NCBI GenBank assembly: GCA_016703425.1
Contig: JADJCA010000030.1
Coordinates: 186,001-250,000, forward strand
From: Myxococcales bacterium
GTDB taxonomy: Bacteria; Myxococcota_A; Polyangia; Polyangiales; Polyangiaceae
Direction: 5' to 3'
Length of the DNA stretch: 64,000 bases
Position 1 is the stretch's first letter; each line of letters opens with the position of its first letter. Shown piece by piece: positions 49,912 through 59,399 of the stretch. The position numbers and the translations under genes are program-made. A model generated the notes under the pieces. It made no database searches and was not told the DNA's origin. It saw nothing but the letters and a program-made list of their open reading frames with translations.

Positions 49912-51161
49912 CGACCGGACTCCTTGCGCGACGAGAGAGGGATCAAGTGATCGAGGATGGCGCCGTGCGTCGCGGGGGCGATGGCGTCGGGAACTTGGGG
50001 GCCGAAGCAGAGCGCGGCCGTCGGGAGGCGCGTGGCGTAGGCCGCGTGCAAGAGGCCCGCGGGTGCGTCGGTTTCGTCGAGCTTCGTCACGATGACTCCC
50101 GTCGGTGCCAGGGCGCCGTAGCGAGCCGCGACGCGGCGCGCGTCGTTGGCGCGAAGGGTCGCCGGCACGCAGAGGAGCACGTAGCGTGCCCGCCCCTCGA
50201 GGCCGTCGCCGTCGGCGGTGCGCTGGAGGAAAGCCTCCGGCGCGTGAGGCTCGGGCACCGATTGTCCAGAGGTGTCGACGATGATGAGATCCGACGAATC
50301 GCGAGCCAAAACCCGGGCGAGCTCGCGCGCCGAGGCGGCGAGCACGAAACGGGCGCCGAGCAGTTCGGCGTAGCGCTCGAGCTGCTGCGCGGCACCAACG
50401 CGGAAGACGTCGGCGCCGACGAGCGTCACGGTTTTGCCTTCGCGGATGGCGTGCGCCGCAAGTTTGGCGGCCGTCGTCGTCTTTCCGACGCCCGCCGGGC
50501 CCACGAGGGCCACCATCGCGCGCCCCTCATGAGTCACGGGCCAGGGCATGACGCGGACCGCCAACGAGACGGCGTCGCGAAGGCGCTCCTTGAGGTCGTC
50601 GCCGTCGTCGCCACCGGTCTCGTCGACGCGACGCGCGAGCAGCGCCGCCACGGGGCCCTCGATGCCGCGCGACTCCAAGAGGTGCGAGAGGCGGCCGCCC
50701 TTGCGAGCGGGGACGAGCATCTCATCCATCATCGAGCGCATCGTGGCCAACTCGCCGAGCAGCTCGGGCGGAACGGGCGGCGCCGGCGGCGTGCGCGGCG
50801 TCGCGGCGAGTCGGGCGGCGCGGAGTTCACTGCGAAGCTCGCTGCGGAGTTCGCGGCTCAGATCTTTTAGGTCGTCGAAGCTCGGCGCGTGGGGCTCCGC
50901 CGCCGCGTGGTACACGCCCTCTGAGAAGGGCCGATGCGCTTCGCGCGCCGGCTCCGGCTCCGCGACGGTGGCGGCCTTCCGGCGGGGCCGCGGCTCCGGC
51001 GGCGTCGCGGCGACCTCGATCTCGTCGTCGGCGAAGAGACCCAGGACGCCGCCCTTGGAGATCTTGCGCGTCGCTACGATGACCGCGTCTTGGCCGAGCG
51101 CCGAGACCATGAGGCGCCTGGCTTCGTCGAGCGTCCGACCACGAAAGGTTTGATGCATCAT
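49908..51161 (-). CDS. flhF: flagellar GTPase FlhF
   Basis: A 417-residue SRP-type GTPase that sets flagellar position and number. The N-terminal part (about 1-130) is charged and Pro/Ala-rich (MMHQTFRGRTLDEARRLMVS at the start). The NG domain holds VALVGPAGVGKTTTAAKLAA, LVGADVFRVGAAQQLERYAE, DLIIVDTSGQSVPEPHAPEA and VIVTKLDETDAPAGLLHA. It lies 12 bases after flhA and overlaps fliA. In many bacteria flhG (ylxH/minD-like) sits between flhF and fliA; here it is absent. Confidence 0.93.
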   Translation of the reverse strand: MMHQTFRGRTLDEARRLMVSALGQDAVIVATRKISKGGVLGLFADDEIEVAATPPEPRPRRKAATVAEPEPAREAHRPFSEGVYHAAAEPHAPSFDDLKDLSRELRSELRSELRAARLAATPRTPPAPPVPPELLGELATMRSMMDEMLVPARKGGRLSHLLESRGIEGPVAALLARRVDETGGDDGDDLKERLRDAVSLAVRVMPWPVTHEGRAMVALVGPAGVGKTTTAAKLAAHAIREGKTVTLVGADVFRVGAAQQLERYAELLGARFVLAASARELARVLARDSSDLIIVDTSGQSVPEPHAPEAFLQRTADGDGLEGRARYVLLCVPATLRANDARRVAARYGALAPTGVIVTKLDETDAPAGLLHAAYATRLPTAALCFGPQVPDAIAPATHGAILDHLIPLSSRKESGR

Positions 51162-51173
51162 GAACGTGACTCC

Positions 51174-53258
51174 TTAGGAGAGCTCTTGCGCTTTGAGCGT
51201 CTCGGCGACGCGGAGAGGAACGAGGGGGTCGATCTCGCGGAACGAGACGACGGAGAACTGAGGGAGCTTTCGCTCGAAGATGGCGCGCACGTAGCGGCGC
51301 AGGTCGGGCGTGGTGATGACAACCGGCGAAGCGCCGAGAGCGTTCAGGCGACCGAGAGCCTTCTCGGCGGCGTTGGCGATGCCGTGGAGGAGCTCCGGCG
51401 ACAGCGGCGCGCCGACACCCTGCGCGATGTCGCGCAGCGAGCGACGGAGCACGTCCTCCACGCGCGGGTCGAGGGTCAAGGCGGTGACGGCACCGTCAGA
51501 GCCACGGAAGGCCGACGTCAATTGTGGCGCGAGCCGTTCGCGGACCAGCTCGGTGAGCTGCTCGGGGTCCTTGGTCTGCGTGGAGAGCTCGGAGAGGGCC
51601 TCGAGGATGCTGCGGAGGTCGCGGATGGAGACGCTCTCCTTCAGCAGGTTCTTGAGGACGCGGACCACATCGCCAAGGGGGAGCAAGTTGGGGACCAAGT
51701 CGTCGACGAGCTTGGGCGCCGTGCGCGCGAGGATGTCGAAGAGGTGTTGCGTCTCCTGGCGGCCCAGGAGTCGGTGCGCGTTGATGCGGAGCAGCTCCGA
51801 GAGGTGCGTCGCGATGACCGTCGAGTGGTCGAGGACCGTGTAGCCGAGGGCCTCGGCGAGCTCGCGGTCGCGCGTGTGGATCCAGCGCGCGGGAGTGCCG
51901 AAGGCCGGGTCCTTGGTGACTTCGCCGTCAATGGCGGGGGCAGAGCCGGTGGCGTCCATCGCGAGCAAGTAGCCTGCACGGCATGTGCCGCGGCCGATCT
52001 CGCTTCCGAGGATGAGGACGCGGTACATGCCGGGCGACAGCTCGAGGTTGTCGGCCACGTGGACCGGCGGAACGACGACGCCGAGGTCCTTGGCGAATTG
52101 CGAGCGCAGCGACGCGACGCGGTCGAGCAGCGTGCCGCCGCGCGTCACCTCGACGGTGGGTACGAGCTCGTAGCCAAGCTCGAGCGTTAGCGTGTCGAGC
52201 GTCAAGGCGGCGTCGATTTCCTCTTGAGGACTGCGTTGGGTTTCCGACGCCGTCTGTTCCGTGACGGCCCCGCCGGTCTCGTTGATGCGGCGCGCCGCCA
52301 CGAAGAGCACGAGGGCCAGGGTGAGGCACGGCAGGGCCGGCATGCCCGGCATCAGGCCCAGCGCCGCGAGGATCCCGGCGGTCATGATGACGGGGCGTCG
52401 CCGACCGAAGATTTGCGCGGTGAGGGCGCGTCCGAGCTGCTCGCCCGTCGCGCTCCGCGTGACGACGACACCGGAGGCGGCCGACACCAAGAGGGCAGGG
52501 ATCTGGCTGACCAGCGCGTCACCGACGGTCAAGACGCTGAAGGTCTCGGCGGCCTTGCCCACATCGAGACCGGCGGCGACGCCGAGGATGAGGCCGCCGA
52601 TGAGGTTGATCGCCGTGATGAGCAGGCCCGCGATGGCGTCGCCGTGGACGAACTTGCTGGCGCCGTCCATGGCGCCGTAGAAGTCGGCCTCGCGTTCGAG
52701 ATCCCGTCGCCGCTTCTTCGCCTGCTCCGCCGTCACGCTGCCGGACGCGAGATCGGCGTCGATGGCCATCTGCTTTCCGGGCATCGCGTCGAGGGTGAAG
52801 CGAGCGGCGACCTCGGCGACACGGCCCGCACCTTTGGTGACGACGACGAAGTTGATGACCACGAGGATGAGGAACACGACGAGGCCGACGAGCACGTTGC
52901 CCTCGACGACGAAGCGCCCGAAAGCCTCGACCACGGAGCCCGCGGCGCCTTCGCCCTCGGCGCCGTGCAGCAAGATGAGCCGGGTGGTGGCGACGTTGAG
53001 GCTCAGGCGAAGCAATGTCGCCACGAGCACCAAGGCGGGAAACGCGCTGAACTCGAGGGCTTCTTCCACGAAGAGCGCCGTGAGGAAGATGCCGATCCCG
53101 AGCGCGATCGAGAACGACAACATCGCGTCCAGCAGCATCGCCGGCAGCGGCAACACCATCATCAGCACGATGACGATGATGCCGAGCGGAACGAGCGCCT
53201 CGGTGAGCTTCTCTTTGGGCGCGGAGGGGGTGGGAGCCGATGCCACGCTCCGTTGCAA
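51174..53258 (-). CDS. flhA: flagellar export gate protein FlhA
   Basis: A 694-residue export-gate subunit with eight predicted membrane segments in the N-terminal half and a large cytoplasmic domain. FHIPEP-family motif RFTLDAMPGKQMAIDADLAS is present, along with LIGGLILGVAAGLDVGKAAE and, later, the cytoplasmic LGYTVLDHSTVIATHLSELL. The nominal start TTG 53258 may be replaced by GTG 53246 (VASAPTPSAPKEK), which removes only a few residues. flhB ends just upstream; see that entry for the missing stop. flhF follows after 12 bases. Confidence 0.94.
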   Translation of the reverse strand: MQRSVASAPTPSAPKEKLTEALVPLGIIVIVLMMVLPLPAMLLDAMLSFSIALGIGIFLTALFVEEALEFSAFPALVLVATLLRLSLNVATTRLILLHGAEGEGAAGSVVEAFGRFVVEGNVLVGLVVFLILVVINFVVVTKGAGRVAEVAARFTLDAMPGKQMAIDADLASGSVTAEQAKKRRRDLEREADFYGAMDGASKFVHGDAIAGLLITAINLIGGLILGVAAGLDVGKAAETFSVLTVGDALVSQIPALLVSAASGVVVTRSATGEQLGRALTAQIFGRRRPVIMTAGILAALGLMPGMPALPCLTLALVLFVAARRINETGGAVTEQTASETQRSPQEEIDAALTLDTLTLELGYELVPTVEVTRGGTLLDRVASLRSQFAKDLGVVVPPVHVADNLELSPGMYRVLILGSEIGRGTCRAGYLLAMDATGSAPAIDGEVTKDPAFGTPARWIHTRDRELAEALGYTVLDHSTVIATHLSELLRINAHRLLGRQETQHLFDILARTAPKLVDDLVPNLLPLGDVVRVLKNLLKESVSIRDLRSILEALSELSTQTKDPEQLTELVRERLAPQLTSAFRGSDGAVTALTLDPRVEDVLRRSLRDIAQGVGAPLSPELLHGIANAAEKALGRLNALGASPVVITTPDLRRYVRAIFERKLPQFSVVSFREIDPLVPLRVAETLKAQELS

Positions 53259-53335
53259 GCACCGAGCGGGCCAGCTCAGGGAGCCAACGCCTACGGGTCA
53301 GAACGGCGCGCGGCGCGCGGTCTTCAGCGGGAGCG

Positions 53336-54378
53336 TCACTTTTGAGGCGGTAGACGAGCGCCAAGATTTTGGCGACCGCCAAGAAGTGGTTCGACGGAAT
53401 CGCTTTCCCGACGGGCACCGACGCGTTGAGCGCGCGTGCCAAGGGCCGGTTCTCGACGATGGGAATGCCGTGTTTGCGCGCCTCGCGCCGGATCGCGAGC
53501 GCCAGGTCGTCCTCGCCCTTCGCCACGACGATGGGCGCGAGATCCTTGTCGCCGTAGCGGAGCGCGACGGCGACGTGGGTCGGGTTGGTGACGATAACGT
53601 CGGCGCCCTTGACGTTGGAGAGGGCGCGCTTCTTCGTGAGCGCGCGCGCACGGGCCCGCATGCGTGCCTTGGCCTTCGGATCGCCGTCTTCCGCGCGGGC
53701 GTCGTCCATGACCTCTTGGCGGGTCATTTTTAGGTCCTTTTCGTGGCGCAAGTAGCTCGCGAGGTAGTCGGCGGAGGCCACGGCGCCGAGCGCCACGGTG
53801 GCCGTGAGGACGACGCGGACCGTCGCCGTGAGGAATGTCTCGATGCCGGCCCGCAGCGGCAGCTCGGCGAGGCCAAGGAGCGTGGGGAGTTCGAGGCGTA
53901 TGGCGCGGTAGGTCACGTAGCCGACGAGGCCTACGCGCAAGAGGCTGAGGGCGGTCTCGATCATGCCGCGCTTCGGCGCGAACACGTCGAGGAGCCGCGT
54001 CAGCGGGTTTAGGCGATCGAGCTTCAGCTCAAGGGCGCTCGTCTCGAGCCTCAGGCCGGCTTGGGCGATGCCCGCAAGCGCACCGGCCGCCGCCGCGGCC
54101 AGGAGCGGCGGTACCGTGAGGATGACCAACGCCCCCAGCGTCAACTGCGTGACACCGGCCGCCGCCATCTCTCTCTCGTGAAGGCCTCCCCAGGTGTGGG
54201 CGAACAGCTCCGTCGCGGCGCGCTCGATGGGCCCGCGGCTGACGACGAGGGCCCCCACGACGGCGAGCGCCGAAGCGATGCCGCTCGCGTCACGGCTGCG
54301 CGGAAAGCGCCCTTGTTTGCGAAAGTCCTCGCGCCGCTTCGGCGTCGGGTCAAATGTCCGATCGGACGCGTCGCTCAT
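53336..54378 (-). CDS. flhB: flagellar export protein FlhB (stop lost by a one-base break)
   Basis: Switches the export apparatus from rod/hook to filament substrates. The protein has an N-terminal membrane part and the cytoplasmic autocleavage motif NPTH in VIVTNPTHVAVALRYGDKD, where cleavage occurs after Asn. It should end near VYRLK. In the literal sequence the frame has no stop there and runs on to 52519, overlapping flhA by 740 bases with an Arg-rich, random-looking tail. One extra A in the AAAA run (plus-strand TTTT 53340-53343) would give VYRLKK followed by TGA at 53336-53338. I therefore give the gene as ending there. About 347 residues, a normal FlhB length. fliR lies 15 bases upstream. 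Confidence 0.88.
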
Positions 54379-54393
54379 GCGAGCTCCCTTCGC

Positions 54394-55173
54394 TCACCGG
54401 AGAAGGAGCAGGAGGCGCCCCAGCTCAGTCGGCAACGTCGACAAGGTCCGTGCGAATCCCGCGCCAAGGCCGCCGGCGGCCGCCATCAGCGTCACAAGGC
54501 CCGCTCCCAGCGTCACCGCCAGACCGACGCTGAAGATCTGCATCGAGGGCGCGGATCGGGCGATGAGCGCGAGGCCGAGCTGCGTGAGGAGGCACACGGC
54601 GACCACGGGCAGCGCGAGCCTGAGGGACGTCGCGAGCAGCTCGCCCACCAGCGCCGCGACCGTCGGTCCCGCGGCGCCGATGAAGAGCGGGGTGCCGACA
54701 GGTAGGACGCGAAAGCTCTCCAAGACGTGTGCGAGCGCGACCCGGTGCGCGCCGATGCCGACCGCGAGGAGCATCGCGGCGAGAGAGATGATTCGTGACA
54801 GCGTGGGGTCCGTCGAGCCCGTCGTCGGGCTAAAGATGGCGCCGGACTGCAGGCCGATGGCGTGGGCGATCATGTCGCCAGCGGTGTCCGACACGCCGAG
54901 CAGGAGGCGAAACACGAAGCCCATCGCGAGGCCGCAGCCGAGCTCTGCGGCCACGACCATGACCGTGGCGAGGTTGAGGTCGAGCACCGGCGCCGCTGGC
55001 GTCGCATAACCCGAGACGACCCACGCGAGCGCCAGCGCGAACGACACGCGCGCCGTCTGAGGCACTTCGTTGCCCGGGAGCGGCGCCGTCACCAAGAACC
55101 CCGCGATGCGGCCCAAGACCCAGGCGAAGACCACCGCCTGCTCGACGAGCAGCTTGGCCAAGGTCGCGGTCAT
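54394..55173 (-). CDS. fliR: flagellar export protein FliR
   Basis: A 259-residue inner-membrane export-gate protein. Hydrophobic segments run throughout: VFAWVLGRIAGFLVTAPLPG near the N-terminus, then VSFALALAWVVSGYA, VVAAELGCGLAMGFVFRLLL and LPVVAVCLLTQLGLALIARS. The motif PSMQIFSVGLAVTLGAGLVT fits FliR. It overlaps fliQ by 4 bases (ATGA) and is followed by flhB after 15. Confidence 0.92.
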   Translation of the reverse strand: MTATLAKLLVEQAVVFAWVLGRIAGFLVTAPLPGNEVPQTARVSFALALAWVVSGYATPAAPVLDLNLATVMVVAAELGCGLAMGFVFRLLLGVSDTAGDMIAHAIGLQSGAIFSPTTGSTDPTLSRIISLAAMLLAVGIGAHRVALAHVLESFRVLPVGTPLFIGAAGPTVAALVGELLATSLRLALPVVAVCLLTQLGLALIARSAPSMQIFSVGLAVTLGAGLVTLMAAAGGLGAGFARTLSTLPTELGRLLLLLR

Positions 55174-55439
55174 CGCGTGACATCGCCGATCTGACTGTAG
55201 GTCGCCCTCGTGTAGTCGAGCACCTGGCGCGCGAGCATCGGCCCCACGAGCACCGCGGTGAGGGAGACCGCCAAGACCTTGACGAGGAAGCTGATGCTCG
55301 CCTCGTTGATCTGCGTAGCCGTTTGTAGGACGCCCACGACGACACCGGCCAACAGCGCCACGACGAGGAGCGGCCCGACCGCGAACATCGTGGTCTGCAA
55401 GAGCTTCATCAACAGATCCATGGCCTGGGCGGTGCTCAT
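55170..55439 (-). CDS. fliQ: flagellar export protein FliQ
   Basis: An 89-residue protein with two membrane helices: MFAVGPLLVVALLAGVVVGV and ISFLVKVLAVSLTAVLVGPM, joined by LQTATQINEAS, the family signature. ATG 55439 (MSTAQAMDLLMKLLQTTMFA) is the normal start; the frame stays open to 55478. It overlaps fliP and fliR by 4 bases each. Confidence 0.93.
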   Translation of the reverse strand: MSTAQAMDLLMKLLQTTMFAVGPLLVVALLAGVVVGVLQTATQINEASISFLVKVLAVSLTAVLVGPMLARQVLDYTRATYSQIGDVTR

Positions 55440-56188
55440 ACGAAGCTCCGAACCAGCGAGCCGACGAGCAAGGACCAACCGTCCACGACGACGAACAAGA
55501 TGAGCTTGAGCGGCAAGCTGATGGTCGCTGGAGGCACCATCATCATGCCCATGGCCATCAAGATCGTGGCGACCGCCAAGTCGATCACGAGGAACGGCAG
55601 GAGCACGAGGACGCCCATTTGGAAGGCCGTCGTCAGCTCGGAGAGCACGAAGGCGGGCACGGCCACGCGAAGCGCGACGTCCTCCTCGGTCTTCGGCAGC
55701 GGCTGCCGCGACGCGTCGTAGAAGAGCTGCAGGTCGGCTTCCCGCGTCTGGCGGAGCATGAAGGCCCTCATGGGCGCCGCCGCGCGCTCGAGGGCTTCGC
55801 CCTCCGAGATCGTGCCGGCCGTGTAGGGCTTGTACGCCTCATCAGCGATACGGTTCACCACCGGCCCCATGGTGAAGAGCGTGAGAAACAGGCTGAGTCC
55901 GACGATGACCTGCGTGGGCGGCGTGTTCTGCATGCCGATGCCGTGACGGACAAACGAGAGGACGACGACCATCCGGGTGAAGGACGTCATCGTCAACACG
56001 AGCGCCGGTAGCAGCGAGAGAAGCGTGAGGAGAGCGAGGATTTTCAGCTGCGGCGAGAGCCCCGCCGAGGATCCCACGAGCGTGTCCAGGGGAGCCGCGT
56101 GAGCGCTCGCGGCCGTCAGCGTGAGCGCCGACGCCGCGAGCAGCGAGAGCGCGCGACGCCCTTCCACACGCCGGGGACGCTCCTTCAT
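55436..56188 (-). CDS. fliP: flagellar export protein FliP
   Basis: A 250-residue export-gate protein. It has a cleavable-type signal sequence (LSLLAASALTLTAASAHAAP), as is normal for FliP, followed by the conserved LALLTLLSLLPALVLTMTSF, FTRMVVVLSFVRHGIGMQNT and PPTQVIVGLSLFLTLFTMGP. C-terminal LLPFLVIDLAVATILMAMGM and LPLKLILFVVVDGWSLLVGS follow the family. Overlaps fliO upstream and fliQ downstream by 4 bases. Confidence 0.95.
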   Translation of the reverse strand: MKERPRRVEGRRALSLLAASALTLTAASAHAAPLDTLVGSSAGLSPQLKILALLTLLSLLPALVLTMTSFTRMVVVLSFVRHGIGMQNTPPTQVIVGLSLFLTLFTMGPVVNRIADEAYKPYTAGTISEGEALERAAAPMRAFMLRQTREADLQLFYDASRQPLPKTEEDVALRVAVPAFVLSELTTAFQMGVLVLLPFLVIDLAVATILMAMGMMMVPPATISLPLKLILFVVVDGWSLLVGSLVRSFV

Positions 56189-57039
56189 TGGCCGCGACCC
56201 CAGTTCGCGAGCGAGCGCACCTGACCTTCGAGGGCGCGGTCGCCGTCGCGCGGCGCGTCGCGAAGCGCTTCACGAGTGGAGCGTGTGGCGGCGCGGGCGC
56301 TTGTTGTGGAGGGCGCGGCTGTGGGCGCGGCGGCGCGGCGCGGTGTCGCCGAGCGGCGGGGCGCGGACGGCGGCTCGTCTTCGTCGTGAATGCCCGTGGC
56401 CTGGATGAGCGCTTGCAAGCGGGCGCTCTTGTCCGACGTGTCCGTGCGCGGAGCGTCTTCTCCTTCGTCGTCGCTGCGTGAAGTGTCGAAGGTGGCGAGG
56501 AGCTGAATGTTCTGAGACGTGACGCCGAGGAGCATCTCGCGGCCATCGGCCTCCACGAGGAGCAGCTCGCTCTTTGAGCCCACGCCCTGCCGCTTGAGGA
56601 TGCGCAAGCGGCTCTGAGCCTTCGCCGGCAAGACCTTCTTCTGACGCATGCGGAGGAAGATCGCTGCGGCTGCGATGACGAGCGCGCCGCCGAGGAGCTT
56701 GGCGGCTGTGTCGTTTCCGCCGGCTTTTGTCGTGTCGGCGAGCGCTAGCGGCGTCGAAGGGCGCGTCGGCAGGCCTGCCGGTGTGTTCGCGATGGGGGGC
56801 GACGGCGCGGCCGGCGGCGGCGCGACGGTCGCCGCCGCGGCGACGAGCGGTGCTGCTGCGGGCGCGGCGCGCGGGACCGCTGGTGTCGGCTCCGGCGCTT
56901 CCGGGACGGGCGCGGCGGCCGACGCGGCGGCGGCCGCGGCTACCGACTCCGCTTCGTTGCCGCGCGAGCGTCGCGCCGTGGCGGATGACGCCGTGATGAC
57001 GCCTGTCAGCGTCAAATCGATGATGACTGCGCGTTTCAT
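56185..57039 (-). CDS. fliO: FliO-like export accessory protein with long Ala/Pro region
   Basis: A 284-residue protein of variable family FliO. A membrane helix lies at about 110-127 (AAKLLGGALVIAAAAIFLRM), followed by the conserved FliO-type domain (LRILKRQGVGSKSELLLVEA, DGREMLLGVTSQNIQLLATF). The first 105 residues are an Ala/Pro-rich extension and the last 100 a Ser/Ala/Arg-rich tail, so the recognisable FliO part is a small core. FliO supports assembly of the FliP ring. Context (between fliN and fliP, 4-base overlaps on both sides) is the main support for the name. Confidence 0.82.
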   Translation of the reverse strand: MKRAVIIDLTLTGVITASSATARRSRGNEAESVAAAAAASAAAPVPEAPEPTPAVPRAAPAAAPLVAAAATVAPPPAAPSPPIANTPAGLPTRPSTPLALADTTKAGGNDTAAKLLGGALVIAAAAIFLRMRQKKVLPAKAQSRLRILKRQGVGSKSELLLVEADGREMLLGVTSQNIQLLATFDTSRSDDEGEDAPRTDTSDKSARLQALIQATGIHDEDEPPSAPRRSATPRRAAAPTAAPSTTSARAATRSTREALRDAPRDGDRALEGQVRSLANWGRGQ

Positions 57040-57314
57040 GACGAGCCTCCTTCGTCGGCGACGAGCTCGGTGATGCGGACGCCGTAGCAGTCACCCACGA
57101 CCACGGCCTCACCGCGACCGAGCAGCTGACCGTTCACGTAAATCTCCAACGGCTCGCCGGCGGCCTTGGATAGCTCAAGAGTTTGGCCCTCTTGGATCTC
57201 GAGGACCTCGGCGATGCGCATCCTCCGCCGCCCGATCTCGAGACTTACGTCGACCTCCACGTCTTTCAGAAGATCGAGGTTCGAACGAGCAGCACCTTGG
57301 TTGACTTCCGGCAT
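57036..57314 (-). CDS. fliN: flagellar motor switch protein FliN
   Basis: A 92-residue protein composed of the SpoA domain alone: LDLLKDVEVDVSLEIGRRRM, RIAEVLEIQEGQTLELSKAA, GEPLEIYVNGQLLGRGEAVV, VVGDCYGVRITELVADE. These are the residues that make the base of the C-ring. It starts at ATG 57314; the open frame upstream belongs to the other strand. It heads the export operon (fliN-O-P-Q-R-flhB-flhA-flhF-fliA) and is divergent from the Ser/Thr kinase gene. It is unusually short, with no CheC-like or linker part. Confidence 0.93.
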   Translation of the reverse strand: MPEVNQGAARSNLDLLKDVEVDVSLEIGRRRMRIAEVLEIQEGQTLELSKAAGEPLEIYVNGQLLGRGEAVVVGDCYGVRITELVADEGGSS

Positions 57315-57339
57315 GAAGAGCACCTCTCGGCGCCCAGCA

Positions 57340-57355
57340 TCCAAGTGCCGTGCCG
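57340..57355 (-). promoter_or_regulatory. sigma-54-like promoter candidate for the fliN operon
   Basis: The minus-strand sequence CGGCACGGCACTTGGA matches TGGCACGrNNNTTGCW at 14 of 16 positions; the mismatches are the first base and the C of the -12 GC pair. The predicted start is near 57330, 16 bases before the fliN ATG. The altered -12 element lowers confidence. Confidence 0.35.
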
Positions 57356-57423
57356 ACGCGGGCGGCGCGCTCCCCGCGCGCGTTTGTCGCGAGAACTCGG
57401 TGGGCCGTGCGATATTCGGGCAC

Positions 57424-58677
<1,254 letters not shown>

Positions 58678-58701
58678 AGCGCGGTTCACGCCTCGCGGCG
58701 G

Positions 58702-59250
58702 CTACGCTTCGGGCACCACCAGCTCGCCTTTCTGAACGAGCCCGGTCCACACGAAGAAGCCGTCTCCCTCGAAGGCGCGCTTGACGGCGTCGAGCGACGC
58801 GTCGCCGTGGAAGCCGTAGACAATGCCCTCGGCGATGCCCAAGACGCCCTGCAACATGTCGCTGCTCTCTTCGGCGAAGTTGCGAAGCGAGCGGAGCAGC
58901 TCGACGGCGCGCCCCTTCGGCATGGGGTCTTCGGGGAGGCGCTCGAAGAGCGTCGCGAGCTCTTGATCCTCTTCCCTCATGAACCAAACGGGGCGCGACG
59001 CGAAGGCCCGCAGGCCGTCGGGAAGCAGCGAACCGAGATCGCCAAAGGTCGCTAGCAAGACCTGCGGCGTCTCGTCCTCGTCGTCCTCCTCCTCGTCCTG
59101 GTCATCGTCCGACGCGTCCTCGGAGTCCACCTCGTCGTCCATCTCGGAGTCGGCCGCCGACTCGTCGCCCGACGGGTCGACGCCCGACGCGCGGCGATCG
59201 TCGTCCTCGGGCGGAGGGTTGGGCGGACGGTCGGGGCTTGGGGGCAGCAT
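58702..59250 (-). CDS. unknown acidic protein between two Ser/Thr kinase genes
   Basis: A 182-residue product. The first 60 residues are extremely acidic (runs such as DDDQDEEEDDEDE), then a folded-looking region: VLLATFGDLGSLLPDGLRAF, WFMREEDQELATLFERLPED, RAVELLRSLRNFAEESSDML and FHGDASLDAVKRAFEGDGFF. I recognise no domain. The acidic N-terminus is Ser-containing (RRASGVDPSGDESAADSEMD) and could be phosphorylated by the flanking kinases, but that is only an inference from position. It is on the minus strand, converging on the left kinase gene (24 bases) and divergent from the right kinase gene (about 150 bases). Confidence 0.6.
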   Translation of the reverse strand: MLPPSPDRPPNPPPEDDDRRASGVDPSGDESAADSEMDDEVDSEDASDDDQDEEEDDEDETPQVLLATFGDLGSLLPDGLRAFASRPVWFMREEDQELATLFERLPEDPMPKGRAVELLRSLRNFAEESSDMLQGVLGIAEGIVYGFHGDASLDAVKRAFEGDGFFVWTGLVQKGELVVPEA

Positions 59251-59399
59251 GGTACGCCCGACTATAACGGTGCTGGATCAGCGGCGCCCTCTTCTCGACT
59301 CGAGGCAGCTTCTTGGGCAACGGTTTGCCGAGCCCCGCAGCGCAACCCTCCTTATTTCGCCTATTTGCGCGTGGCGTGGGAGTTGCTTGGATCGCACCG

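Noticed and set aside
52519..53335. C-terminal extension of FlhB through flhA
   Set aside because: Arg/His-rich random composition, in full overlap with the membrane half of flhA, and removed by adding one A at 53340-53343. Treated as an artefact.
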